Under the pieces are notes generated by a model, which did no database searches, was not told where the DNA came from, and was given only the letters and a program-made list of their open reading frames with translations. A stretch of 64,000 bases of DNA from an uncultured Pseudodesulfovibrio sp. (GTDB lineage: Bacteria > Desulfobacterota > Desulfovibrionia > Desulfovibrionales > Desulfovibrionaceae), in contig NZ_OY782498.1 of NCBI RefSeq assembly GCF_963677845.1, positions 2,921,518 through 2,985,517 on the forward strand. The letters run 5' to 3'. The first letter of the stretch is position 1. The number at the start of each line of letters is the position of its first letter. Positions 17,864 to 26,298 of this stretch are shown piece after piece. A program made the translations under genes and the position numbers.

Positions 17864-18937
17864 ATGAATTGGGATTGGGAAAAATTACAAAAGCAGCAAC
17901 AGGGGCGCCCTGGCGGAAAACCGCCGAACTTTGATGATTTCCAGGATCAGCTTGATAAATTCAAAAAATTCAAGTTGCCAAGCTGGAAATTCATCATACC
18001 AATTTTTATCGTTCTCTGGATCGCCAGCGGTTTCTATATCGTAGAACCCGATGAAGTGGGCGTGGTAAAACAGTTTGGACAATTTAACCGCATCACAACT
18101 GCGGGTCCGAATTACCACATTCCATTTCCTGTGGAAAGCGTACTGACGCCCAAGGTGACCCAGATCCGACGCATTGAATTTGGTTTCCGCTCCGTGGGCA
18201 CGGCGCGCAGCAACAACTTCCAACAAGGAGTCAGCCGCGAGGTCAAGGAAGAATCCCTGATGCTCACTGGTGACGAGAACATCGTATCCGTACAGTTCAT
18301 TGTTCAGTATATGATCAAGGACGCCGAGGAATATCTGTTCAACGTCAACGACCCCGAAAAAACTCTGGCTCACGCAAGCGAAGCCGCCATGCGTGAAATC
18401 ATCGGTAAAGGCAAAATCGATGATGCCCTGACCACGGGTAAACAGGAAATCCAAGCTGAAACACGCGTATTGATGCAGAACATTCTGGACACGTACCAGA
18501 CCGGCCTGTCCATCGTTGCCGTACAGATGCAGAACGTTCATCCGCCCGCAGAAGTCGTGGACGCTTTTAAAGATGTAGCCAGTGCTCGCGAGGACAAAAG
18601 CCGCTTCATCAACGAAGCCGAAGCTTACCAGCGCGATATTCTGCCTAATGCACGCGGTGAAGCCGCGCACATCGTCAATGCTGCCCAGGCTTACAAGGAA
18701 GCCAAAATTCGCCAGTCCCAAGGTAATGCCGCGAGATTCCTGTCGGTACTGACCGAATACAACAAGGCCAAGGATATCACCCGCAAGCGTTTATACCTTG
18801 AGACCGTGGAATCCGTCCTAGCCAACCCGGAAGTGGAAAAACTGATCATGTCCAACGAGGCACTCAAGCAATCCGTTCCCTACCTGCCCCTGGAGAAGCT
18901 GCCTAAAAAACAGGCCGCTCCCAAGGCAAAGCAATAA
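17864..18937 (+). CDS. hflK: HflK, membrane modulator of FtsH protease
   Basis: HflK and HflC form a large periplasm-facing complex that surrounds and regulates the FtsH protease. HflK has a Gly/Pro-rich cytoplasmic N-terminus (GRPGGKPP), one membrane helix (FIIPIFIVLWIASGFYIV) and an SPFH/band-7 domain (EPDEVGVVKQFG ... MLTGDENIVSVQFIVQYMI). A coiled-coil tail rich in Ala/Glu/Lys follows. Length of 357 aa is slightly short of Escherichia coli HflK. hflC follows after 12 bases. Confidence 0.95.
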   Translation: MNWDWEKLQKQQQGRPGGKPPNFDDFQDQLDKFKKFKLPSWKFIIPIFIVLWIASGFYIVEPDEVGVVKQFGQFNRITTAGPNYHIPFPVESVLTPKVTQIRRIEFGFRSVGTARSNNFQQGVSREVKEESLMLTGDENIVSVQFIVQYMIKDAEEYLFNVNDPEKTLAHASEAAMREIIGKGKIDDALTTGKQEIQAETRVLMQNILDTYQTGLSIVAVQMQNVHPPAEVVDAFKDVASAREDKSRFINEAEAYQRDILPNARGEAAHIVNAAQAYKEAKIRQSQGNAARFLSVLTEYNKAKDITRKRLYLETVESVLANPEVEKLIMSNEALKQSVPYLPLEKLPKKQAAPKAKQ

Positions 18938-18949
18938 GGCAGGTTCACC

Positions 18950-19801
18950 ATGAAAAAAACTACTCTACTCTTTAGTATACTGATTATTGTCGGCGCATTC
19001 GTGGTCACGTCAGCTGCTTTCACAGTTGACCAGACCCAATCCGCCATTGTTATTCAACTCGGTCGCCCGGTTGGCGATCAAGCGCTCGGCCCTGGGCTGC
19101 ACTTCAAGCTACCTGTCATCCAAAATGTGGTCTTCTTTGATGCCCGCATTCTGGACTTTGATGCCAGACCCGAAGAGATCACCACCACGGATAAGAAATA
19201 CATGAACGTGGACTCTTACACCAAGTGGCGCATCGTCGACCCGTTGACCTTCTATACCAAGGTGCGCACCATTCAGGGCGCTCGGGCCAGATTGGACGAC
19301 ATCGTTCGTTCTCAGTTGCGCGTGGCTCTTGGTCGCTACACCCTCATTGAGGTCGTATCGCACAAGCGTCAAGAGATCATGACTGCCGTCACCAAACGGT
19401 CCAAGGAGCTGCTCCTGCCTTACGGCATTGACGTGATTGATGTACGCATTAAACGTACCGACCTTCCTGCGGAAAATGCCCGTTCCATCTTCGGAAGGAT
19501 GAAGGCTGAACGGGAGCGTCAAGCCAAACAATACAGATCGGAAGGTCGAGAGGCATCTGCTAGAATCAAGGCCACTGCCGACAAGGAAAGAACCATCATT
19601 CTGGCTGACGCGAACAAGCAGGCTGAAATTATTCGAGGCAAGGGCGAAGCCCAGGCAACGAAGATTTACGCCGATGCTTTAAGCCAGTCTCCAGACTTTT
19701 ATGAGTTCACCAGAAGCTTGGAAGCGTACCGAAAAGGATTTAATAAAAATTCTCGCTTTATAATGACACCGGAAAGTCCCTTCCTGAAGTACATGCAATA
19801 A
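18950..19801 (+). CDS. hflC: HflC, membrane modulator of FtsH protease
   Basis: A 283-residue partner of HflK. One N-terminal helix (LLFSILIIVGAFVVTSAAF) is followed by the SPFH domain (FTVDQTQSAIVIQLGRPVG, LDDIVRSQLRVALG). The usual C-terminal segment RMKAERERQAKQYRSEGREA is present, then a coiled coil ending FIMTPESPFLKYM. It lies downstream of hflK with a short gap and is followed by a strong terminator, so the pair is one transcript. Confidence 0.95.
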   Translation: MKKTTLLFSILIIVGAFVVTSAAFTVDQTQSAIVIQLGRPVGDQALGPGLHFKLPVIQNVVFFDARILDFDARPEEITTTDKKYMNVDSYTKWRIVDPLTFYTKVRTIQGARARLDDIVRSQLRVALGRYTLIEVVSHKRQEIMTAVTKRSKELLLPYGIDVIDVRIKRTDLPAENARSIFGRMKAERERQAKQYRSEGREASARIKATADKERTIILADANKQAEIIRGKGEAQATKIYADALSQSPDFYEFTRSLEAYRKGFNKNSRFIMTPESPFLKYMQ

Positions 19802-19825
19802 CATACTGTTTTAGTCCGCAATTTT

Positions 19826-19867
19826 GGGGAAATGATCATTCAAAAGTGATCGTTTCCCCTCTTTTTT
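19826..19867 (+). terminator. Rho-independent terminator of hflKC
   Basis: GGGGAAATGATCA and TGATCGTTTCCCC arms (one mismatch) followed by TCTTTTTT. Confidence 0.85.
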
Positions 19868-20081
19868 GGCGCAAAATCACCAAAATTCAAGACTTGACAA
19901 AACCGGGACTTTCTCCCAATCTCTGCACGTATTTTTTGATCAAAACAGCTAACATGCTGATTTAAATAAAAAATATTTTTTTATGTCACCAGTAAGAATA
20001 ATAGCACATTCTATTTCGTTGCGTATTCTAAACTAAACTGGTAGAAAAAACATCACTTAAACGTCATGAGAAGGAGCCTTT

Positions 20082-20804
20082 ATGCCGAAGAAGAAAAGGA
20101 GATGCGATGAGGCGCAGCTCAAATGGTTTGAAGAAGCGCTTGAAAGGATAAAAAAAGCCACTGGAGCTCGCACACAGGTGCAGCTGGCAGAAGTGCTTGA
20201 CGTTCGTCAATCCAGCATCTCTGATGCCAAGCGCCGGTGTTCCATTCCGGCCGACTGGTTCCTCAAACTCTACCGCAGCCATGGGCTTGACCCGGACTGG
20301 TTGTCCGAAGGAGTAGAGCCTGTCTACATCAATGCAGACAAGGCCAAGGTCCCAGCTGACACCCTGCTTCGCGAAGCTCCAACGCCATATGGTCGCATGA
20401 ACTCCAGAGGCCGCGTGGTTCCAGTATCCACCATGGCTGGTGCAGACAAGGAAGCCCCCGAGTGGGAACCGAAGTCCATCGAAGAATTATCCGTACCTGA
20501 GTCTTACTGTCGCCCCAAACTCCTGGTGGTCAAGGTTGACTCGGCCAGTATGGAACCAGTTATTGCGCGCGGTGGCTTTGTCGGCATTGACCGTGATCAA
20601 AAAGAACATCCTGACGGCGACCTGTGCGCGGTCTACTTCCCTCATCAGGGGTTGACCATCCGTCGCGTCTTCCATCAGGGAGATTCCTTCCTGCTCAAAG
20701 CAGATAATGAAAAATATTCCGATCTGACCATTCCGGCTTCCGAAATGAATGATCGCACTGTGGGCCGCGTCATATGGGTCCTTCAGAATCTCGCTCCCAT
20801 GTAA
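20082..20804 (+). CDS. HTH / S24 peptidase-type transcriptional repressor (CI-like)
   Basis: A 240-residue regulator with an N-terminal CI-repressor-type helix-turn-helix (TQVQLAEVLDVRQSSISDAK, residues ~30-55) and a C-terminal LexA/S24 domain. The catalytic dyad appears intact: Ser in DSASMEPVI and Lys in FLLKADNEKY. Such proteins may self-cleave when RecA is activated, or may simply dimerise. No phage genes are nearby, so this looks like a chromosomal regulator rather than prophage remains. AGAAGGAG precedes the ATG, and a terminator follows directly. Target genes unknown. Confidence 0.87.
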   Translation: MPKKKRRCDEAQLKWFEEALERIKKATGARTQVQLAEVLDVRQSSISDAKRRCSIPADWFLKLYRSHGLDPDWLSEGVEPVYINADKAKVPADTLLREAPTPYGRMNSRGRVVPVSTMAGADKEAPEWEPKSIEELSVPESYCRPKLLVVKVDSASMEPVIARGGFVGIDRDQKEHPDGDLCAVYFPHQGLTIRRVFHQGDSFLLKADNEKYSDLTIPASEMNDRTVGRVIWVLQNLAPM

Positions 20805-20825
20805 GCGACGAGAGAATGCACTTCA

Positions 20826-20860
20826 AAGCCGGCCAGGTTCTTCTGGTCGGCTTTTTTTAT
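20826..20860 (+). terminator. Rho-independent terminator after the S24 regulator gene
   Basis: GCCGGCCAG / CTGGTCGGC hairpin followed by TTTTTTTATTTT. Confidence 0.9.
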
Positions 20861-20911
20861 TTTCGTGAAATAATCATGGCTCCACAAATCCATTCATGTA
20901 TACTGTAGGGT

Positions 20912-22219
20912 ATGCAAAGGAATCTTGATAAATCACCTTCCCACTTGGATACTCCCAAAGTCCTATTGGTGGAAGACAGTAAGTTCTTCGCTTCTATTGT
21001 GAGCAGAAGAATTAAAAACGAACTCGGCTTTCAGGTGGACTGGATGGAAACCTATGCCGAAGCCACTGCCGCCATAGATTGTTGCAAAGATTCTTATATT
21101 GTAGCCCTTCTCGACCTCCATTTGCCTGATGCACCCAACGGTGAAATCATCCAGTACGCCACCAAGCAAGGCATACCCGGCATTATCTTTACAGCCGGAA
21201 TAGACAGTAATTTTCGTTCCAATCTGCTCACCTGGAGTGTTGTGGATTATATCCTCAAGGATTCTGAGTCCTGCGTGGACAATCTGATCGACGTCATCCG
21301 CCGTATCCACAAAAACAGTGACATCAAGGTCATGGTTGTGGATGACTCCCTGCCCATGCGCAATGCCATAATCCGATTGCTCGAAACACAACGTTTTCAA
21401 GTGCTCGCGGCGGCCAATGGTGTCGAAGCATTGGAAGTTCTGGCCGAGAATCCAGACATAAAACTCATGGTAACGGATTACGACATGCCGGAAATGGATG
21501 GCTTTGAACTCATAGCGAAAGTACGAAAAAAACATTCCAAAAACGATCTAGCCATCATCGGCATGTCCGCCAGCGGCGATCCCCTGCTCTCTGCAAAACT
21601 TATCAAAAGCGGTGCGAATGACTTTGTTCCCAAACCTTTTCAGGTTGAAGAATTCCATTGCCGCGTTGGGCATTCCATTGAGATGCTCGAGAACATCGCC
21701 CTTATCCAAGATCTTTCCTACAAGGACCCACTCACTCGACTACACAATCGACGCTATTTCTTTGAAAATGCCGACCAATTCGTTGAAAATGCACGGACTC
21801 AGGGGCAGACGATATCAATAGCCATGCTCGACATCGATTTCTTCAAAAAAGTCAACGACACATACGGGCATGACGGCGGCGATATCGTACTGAAAGACAT
21901 ATCAGCATTGATCCGATCTACGTTCTCGGAAAATGCCATTACCTGCCGTTTTGGGGGAGAAGAATTCTGCGTCCTGTTAGCCCATGAAGCAGGGACAAAT
22001 GCCCTTGTCCCATTTGAAGAACTCAGACAATCCATTGAGAACACAGTTATTCAGATAGACACACAGACTACTAAAATCACCATTTCCACAGGCGTCTGCT
22101 CCGAATCCGAAACCGTGGAAGCCATGCTCAAGATCGCAGACAGTCGTTTGTACACAGCCAAAGAAACCGGACGCAACCGAGTTATCGGCAAACCCCCGAC
22201 TTCCAACGTACGCGATTAA
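20912..22219 (+). CDS. Response regulator with two receiver domains and a GGDEF domain
   Basis: A 435-residue PleD-like protein. REC1 (residues ~16-130) has the acidic pair VEDS, a phospho-acceptor Asp in VALLDLHLPD and Lys in YILKDSES. REC2 (~140-255) has VVDDS, Asp in VTDYDMPEMDG and Lys in FVPKPF. The C-terminal GGDEF domain has an intact GGEEF active site (CRFGGEEFCVLL), so it should make c-di-GMP when phosphorylated. Both receiver domains look competent. No kinase gene is adjacent; the histidine kinase at 24784 is the nearest on the same strand. Confidence 0.93.
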   Translation: MQRNLDKSPSHLDTPKVLLVEDSKFFASIVSRRIKNELGFQVDWMETYAEATAAIDCCKDSYIVALLDLHLPDAPNGEIIQYATKQGIPGIIFTAGIDSNFRSNLLTWSVVDYILKDSESCVDNLIDVIRRIHKNSDIKVMVVDDSLPMRNAIIRLLETQRFQVLAAANGVEALEVLAENPDIKLMVTDYDMPEMDGFELIAKVRKKHSKNDLAIIGMSASGDPLLSAKLIKSGANDFVPKPFQVEEFHCRVGHSIEMLENIALIQDLSYKDPLTRLHNRRYFFENADQFVENARTQGQTISIAMLDIDFFKKVNDTYGHDGGDIVLKDISALIRSTFSENAITCRFGGEEFCVLLAHEAGTNALVPFEELRQSIENTVIQIDTQTTKITISTGVCSESETVEAMLKIADSRLYTAKETGRNRVIGKPPTSNVRD

Positions 22220-22277
22220 CGATTCTTTAACAGACATCCACTTGACTCATCGGTTCGGCAACCATACTGTCCAGACC

Positions 22278-23171
22278 ATGAGCTATACCAAAAAGAAAAC
22301 CACCACGAATAAGGCCGCTCCCGTCTCGGCCCCTGTCATTCAGGGCATGAAGGGCGACAGCAAAATATGCTGCATGACCGCTTATGACTATTCATCCGGC
22401 ATGATCGCGGACGCTGCAGGCATGGACCTTGTGCTCGTCGGCGACTCTTTGGCCATGGTCGTCCTTGGGCATGAAGACACTCTGTCAGTGACCGTGGACG
22501 AAATGATTCATCATATCCGGGCCACCAGCCGTGGCGTAAAGCACGCTCTGGTTGTTGGGGACATGCCGTTCATGTCTTACTGCACCGTAGAACGAGCCCT
22601 TGAAACCGGTGGTCGATTCATTGGTGAAGGACATGCCAAAGCCGTAAAGCTCGAAGGTGGAGCAAACGTATGCCCACAAATCAAGGCGCTGACGGATGCA
22701 GGTATTCCAGTCATGGCCCATGTAGGGTTGACCCCGCAACACGTTGCCAAATTCGGTGGATTCAAGGCGCAAGGTAAATCGGCTGACGCCACCCGAACGC
22801 TCATTGAAGATGCACAGGCTGTGGAAGCTGCCGGAGCCTTCTGCGTGGTACTGGAAGCTATCCCTGTGGAAGCCGCCGAACTCATCACCGCAGCCGTTGA
22901 TATCCCGACCATCGGTATCGGCGCAGGCAACGTCACTGACGGCCAGATTCTGGTATATCATGACACCCTCGGCCTCTTTGATCGGTTCACCCCTAAATTC
23001 GTTCGCCGTTTCGCAGAATTGGGTGAAGAATCACGCACCGCCCTTGCTCGCTACTGCGATGATGTCCGCCGAGGCACTTTCCCCGGTGACAAGAACACTT
23101 TCTACATGCCTGAAGACCAACTGTCTCAGGTGCGCAAGATCAAGATCAAAAGTAAGCACAAGAAGAAATAA
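22278..23171 (+). CDS. panB: PanB, ketopantoate hydroxymethyltransferase
   Basis: PanB adds a hydroxymethyl group from methylenetetrahydrofolate to 2-oxoisovalerate, the first committed step of pantothenate/CoA synthesis. Family motifs: MTAYDYSSGMIADAAGMDLV, VGDSLAMVVLGHEDTL, MPFMSY, GIGAGNVTDGQILVYHD. The ATG at 22278 gives a normal N-terminus; an upstream TTG is in frame but less likely. The C-terminus ends in a Lys-rich tail (KIKIKSKHKKK) not needed for catalysis. The stop codon directly abuts the start of the next gene. Confidence 0.96.
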   Translation: MSYTKKKTTTNKAAPVSAPVIQGMKGDSKICCMTAYDYSSGMIADAAGMDLVLVGDSLAMVVLGHEDTLSVTVDEMIHHIRATSRGVKHALVVGDMPFMSYCTVERALETGGRFIGEGHAKAVKLEGGANVCPQIKALTDAGIPVMAHVGLTPQHVAKFGGFKAQGKSADATRTLIEDAQAVEAAGAFCVVLEAIPVEAAELITAAVDIPTIGIGAGNVTDGQILVYHDTLGLFDRFTPKFVRRFAELGEESRTALARYCDDVRRGTFPGDKNTFYMPEDQLSQVRKIKIKSKHKKK

Positions 23172-24143
23172 ATGGAACTCGATCTCTCTTGGCCCGTTCT
23201 CTGGAACGGGCTTTTCTGGCCACTCATACGGTTGACCTTCTTCATCTCCGTAGGCTTACTCGTGGGCAATCTCATTGAGTCCCTCCAATGGACAAGATAT
23301 GCAGCCAAACTCGCGGATCCACTCGCTCGACGGGCAAGACTAGGAGACATCTCCGCAGCCAGTTTTACCATGGCTTTTTTCTCCGGCATCACAGCCAACA
23401 CCATGCTTTCAGAAGCCCATGAAAAAGGAAAAATATCTGATAGGGAACTCATCCTTTCCAACCTTTTCAACTCACTGCCGACTTACTTCCTTCATCTGCC
23501 GACCATCTTCTTTATTGCCGCCCCATTTATTGGCTCAGCTGCTGCCATATATGTGGGATTAACTGCATTTGCCGCCGTCTTGCGCACCATGGCAATTGTC
23601 TACTCCGGCAAATTCCTGCTCCCTCCTATTGATGAAGGATGCCTTCCATGCAGGCTGGACGAGATGGAGAAAAAAAGGGATACCAAATCCGCCCTGCAAA
23701 AAACCTGGGCGAGATTCAAGAAAAGACTGCCTAAAGTCCTGTATCTAACCTGCCCCATTTACACGCTGTTCTTTGTCTTCAAACAAATCGGCATGTTCGC
23801 ATGGCTTCAGGATTTCATGTCGGGAAGCGCTTCATTCTTCACTTTTCTGCCACCGGAAGCTCTCGGTATAGTGGTCTTTCACATGGCTGCCGAATTCACA
23901 GCCGGACTGGCTGCAGCCGGCGCCATGATCTCTGATACCAGCCTGACGCAGACACAAGTCATACTTGCCCTCATGCTCGGTAACGTATTGTCCTCGCCCA
24001 TGAGAGCCTTCCGTCACCAGCTTCCTTACTATGCAGGCATATTCAAGCCACGCATGGCAGTCAAACTCATCCTCTACAATCAGGTGACACGAGGCCTGAC
24101 CATCGCTCTCGTCGGCACGGCTTACGCCCTGTTGATGACATAG
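23172..24143 (+). CDS. Gate-domain (nucleoside-recognition) membrane protein
   Basis: A 323-residue inner-membrane protein with six to eight hydrophobic segments. It contains the Gate domain found in SpmA/SpmB, FeoB and nucleoside transporters (AASFTMAFFSGITANTMLSE; a second half-repeat around EFTAGLAAAGAMISD). A cytoplasmic basic loop (EKKRDTKSALQKTWARFKKR) with two Cys (GCLPCRLDEM) lies mid-protein. It starts immediately after the panB stop, so it is co-transcribed and probably coupled. The transported substrate is unknown. Confidence 0.8.
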   Translation: MELDLSWPVLWNGLFWPLIRLTFFISVGLLVGNLIESLQWTRYAAKLADPLARRARLGDISAASFTMAFFSGITANTMLSEAHEKGKISDRELILSNLFNSLPTYFLHLPTIFFIAAPFIGSAAAIYVGLTAFAAVLRTMAIVYSGKFLLPPIDEGCLPCRLDEMEKKRDTKSALQKTWARFKKRLPKVLYLTCPIYTLFFVFKQIGMFAWLQDFMSGSASFFTFLPPEALGIVVFHMAAEFTAGLAAAGAMISDTSLTQTQVILALMLGNVLSSPMRAFRHQLPYYAGIFKPRMAVKLILYNQVTRGLTIALVGTAYALLMT

Positions 24144-24170
24144 TAATTTTCCTCTTCCACGCCCTTCACA

Positions 24171-24200
24171 ACCCGACAGCTTGACCCTGTCGGGTTTTTC
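24171..24200 (+). terminator. Rho-independent terminator after panB operon
   Basis: ACCCGACAG and CTGTCGGGT arms followed by TTTTTC. Confidence 0.9.
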
Positions 24201-24241
24201 TTTGCCTTATATTCTCAAACACTACCCAATTTAATGCACTG

Positions 24242-24314
24242 TGTGCACAATGTGCAAATGTGCACACCCATTTTGTGCAATTCACATCACTTTGCACAAG
24301 TGTTGCGCATGCAA
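24242..24314. promoter_or_regulatory. Array of TGTGCA-type palindromes, likely enhancer-binding sites
   Basis: Five related sites lie in 73 bases: TGTGCACA (24242-24249), TGTGCACA (24259-24266, preceded by another TGTGCA), TTGTGCAA (24273-24280), TTGCACAA (24292-24299) and TTGCGCATGCAA (24303-24314). They sit about 40-110 bases upstream of a sigma-54 promoter, the usual place for activator (bEBP) binding. The activator is not identified. Confidence 0.65.
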
Positions 24315-24351
24315 CTTTTTTTAACATACTGATTTTTCACGTATAATTGTT

Positions 24352-24368
24352 TTGGCACGACACATGCT
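24352..24368 (+). promoter_or_regulatory. Sigma-54 (RpoN) promoter
   Basis: TTGGCACG-acac-ATGCT, with GG at 24354-24355 and GC at 24366-24367. That is the exact 12-base offset of the -24/-12 consensus (TTGGCACG-N4-TTGCW), with one mismatch. Predicted transcription start near 24379. Confidence 0.8.
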
Positions 24369-24378
24369 TTAAGAGATC

Positions 24379-24686
24379 CCATGATTGATGCAATCACTGT
24401 CACTCTCATCATCCTGACTGTCGCGTTGTTGCGGCGGTCCCTCCTCACCGACCCGGACGCCGACGCGGGCGTCCGGGAAGAGGAAGGAGACAAATACGGC
24501 ATAAAGGCTCTTGTCCCGGTTCCTGTCAAGGCGAAAAGCCCCCATCCCGCCAGACGGATACGAACCAGATAGTAGGCCATTAAGCATATACCATACCTCC
24601 TTGAAACTCTGTTTCAAACCTCAGCCCTCCTCAAAAAAAAGACCTCTAACCCCCCGGAAAGGGCCGCGAAAGCGGCCCTTTCTCGT
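24379..24686 (+). ncRNA. Candidate sigma-54-dependent small RNA (or small-protein mRNA)
   Basis: The transcript predicted from the sigma-54 promoter is about 300 nt and ends at a strong terminator. It holds a 10-bp hairpin at 24452-24477 (CCCGGACGCC/GGCGTCCGGG) and a 7-bp hairpin at 24601-24617 (TTGAAAC/GTTTCAA). Three anti-Shine-Dalgarno motifs occur (CCCTCCTC near 24440, ACCTCCTT near 24597, CCCTCCTC near 24626). Such C/U-rich single-stranded motifs are typical of RNAs that block ribosome-binding sites. An ATG at 24381 opens a 63-codon frame with a hydrophobic start (MIDAITVTLIILTVALL), but there is no room for a ribosome-binding site, so coding is less likely. Confidence 0.5.
24658..24686 (+). 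terminator. Rho-independent terminator of the small transcript
   Basis: AAAGGGCCGC-gaaa-GCGGCCCTTT hairpin followed by CTCGTT; the U-run is short but the stem is strong. Confidence 0.75.
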
Positions 24687-24783
24687 TACATGATATTGTT
24701 AATCTAAGCTCACCTTGTCATGAAGGCATCAGGCAGGTATGGTGAAATCAGTATTCACTTTCCTCTCGCCGCAAGGAGTGAGC

Positions 24784-26184
24784 ATGACCGATCCTGACTG
24801 GATACAGCCAGATGTGGAGCCCGACTTCAGCGATCAGGATGATACTGAACGCATAGAATATATGGTGAAACGTATTGAAGCAAAACTTCATGACTACGAA
24901 GTTTACGATTTCCCCATGCATCAGGTGCGCGCCCTGAACATCTTTTTCGACCTTTCTCAAGAAGTCCGACGGCGAGAAATGTTCTATGCAATTTGCATGG
25001 CAATTCCACGCATTCTGCTCGGACTTGAGTCGAACATATATATCCTTGAGGACGAAGACACCTTTGTTTTAGCGGGGTGCTCAACTGGACGATGTGGCAA
25101 AACGACTACCAGGACATGGGATCATGAATTTTCCGACAGCCCCGTGCTTTCTGGCGAACATTTCTTCATTCCCATCCTGAGCAACCCTGAATACAACGAC
25201 ATGCTTCCCTTTGTACCGCCACACAACATGCTGGGAGTCTTTGAAGTGCACCCTTGTGGTTCACTCCCGAAGCACAAACGTCTTTTTCTGGAAAAATTCA
25301 TCAACAGAATCGGATTCCAGCTTCATCACCGAATCATTCGCGCCCGAAACCGTGAACATATCAGCTTCATCAAATCACTTGTTCAGGACATCGGGCACAA
25401 TGTCATCGTACCCAACATGTACTTCAAACTCTATTTCAACAGGCTCAAACGCCAGATTGAACAGCTCCATCTCACGACGTCTGACATACTCACCCTCATG
25501 GCAGAATGTGGCACGCAGAAATGCGCGGCAGACGGCAATCGACTTGCACGAATCACAGCGGGTATTGAAGCTCAATATCAGGAAATTTACAGCCACTACG
25601 AAACAACATCCATGTTCCTTGAAACACTGCTTCGCCGGCGACATTTTGAAGAAGGCCGTTATGTATTGGACAAACGTGAAGTGAACCTCTCTCAAACCGT
25701 CATGACTCCATTGATTGAACGATTCCGGCAACGATTCGAAGAACGCGGCATTGAAATCAACTATTCCCTCGGCGGAGCGCCTGATCAAATTATCAGGCTG
25801 ATAATGGACCGGGGACTTATCTCACAAGTTTTTGACAATCTTTTTTCCAATGCCCTCAAATACACAGAAACTGCAACGCTTCAAGATGGACGAAGAGGAA
25901 AGTTCATTTCCTATGGCTGGCAGATTCTCAAAGGTTACTTCGCACCCGACATGCCTGGAATTCGCATGTGGGTATCTTCTACCGGCAGCCCATTGGAACT
26001 CAAAGATTCCATGGAAGTCTTCAAGCCCGGATTCCGTGCCGACAACGTGGCCCACAAAAGCGGAACAGGCCGCGGTCTATATTTTGTGCGTCAGGTTGTA
26101 GAGCTTCACGGAGGTCAGGTCGGATATTCACACACCGACAGCAGTAACGAATTCTATTTCATCTTGCCTTTTGAGCAGGCATAA
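24784..26184 (+). CDS. Sensor histidine kinase, soluble, with atypical ATPase domain
   Basis: A 466-residue cytoplasmic kinase; the ATG at 24784 has AAGGAG at proper spacing. The N-terminal ~190 residues look GAF-like (sensor). The dimerisation/phospho-acceptor region has His in VQDIGHNVIVPNMYF. The ATPase domain has an N-box (FDNLFSNALKYTE) and G2-box (KSGTGRGLYFVRQVVELHGG). The first G-box, normally DxGxG, reads VSSTGSPLELKD, so the usual adenine-contacting Asp is missing. Orphan kinase; no regulator is adjacent. It is preceded by a sigma-54-controlled small transcript and may be functionally linked. Confidence 0.87.
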   Translation: MTDPDWIQPDVEPDFSDQDDTERIEYMVKRIEAKLHDYEVYDFPMHQVRALNIFFDLSQEVRRREMFYAICMAIPRILLGLESNIYILEDEDTFVLAGCSTGRCGKTTTRTWDHEFSDSPVLSGEHFFIPILSNPEYNDMLPFVPPHNMLGVFEVHPCGSLPKHKRLFLEKFINRIGFQLHHRIIRARNREHISFIKSLVQDIGHNVIVPNMYFKLYFNRLKRQIEQLHLTTSDILTLMAECGTQKCAADGNRLARITAGIEAQYQEIYSHYETTSMFLETLLRRRHFEEGRYVLDKREVNLSQTVMTPLIERFRQRFEERGIEINYSLGGAPDQIIRLIMDRGLISQVFDNLFSNALKYTETATLQDGRRGKFISYGWQILKGYFAPDMPGIRMWVSSTGSPLELKDSMEVFKPGFRADNVAHKSGTGRGLYFVRQVVELHGGQVGYSHTDSSNEFYFILPFEQA

Positions 26185-26245
26185 GGAGCCTCCAGACCCC
26201 CATCCTATTCTTTCCCTAAACTTTTTGACGCCGCTTCGCGGTGAT
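26185..26245. repeat. Intergenic repeat element, copy D left half
   Basis: Begins GGAGCCTCCAGACCCCC at the stop codon of the histidine kinase gene and ends CTAAACTTTTTGACGCCGCTTCG. It matches the left half at 15152 in order and end motif but is more diverged. Confidence 0.55.
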
Positions 26246-26254
26246 ATTAAACGC

Positions 26255-26295
26255 AATCAACCCGTTGATATAGAACGTATATCAACGGGTTGATT
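26255..26295. repeat. Perfect 17-bp inverted repeat between convergent genes
   Basis: Arms AATCAACCCGTTGATAT (26255-26271) and ATATCAACGGGTTGATT (26279-26295) around a 7-base loop. It sits between the left and right halves of repeat copy D and between the ends of two convergent genes, so it may also terminate transcription. Confidence 0.8.
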
Positions 26296-26298
26296 TAT

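Noticed and set aside
20082..20804. S24/CI-like gene as prophage repressor
   Set aside because: No integrase, structural or att-site evidence nearby; more likely a chromosomal regulator.
24381..24572. 63-codon frame (MIDAITVTLIILTVALL...) inside the sigma-54 transcript
   Set aside because: No room for a ribosome-binding site after the predicted start, and the sequence after the first 20 residues is low-complexity; kept only as part of the ncRNA candidate.
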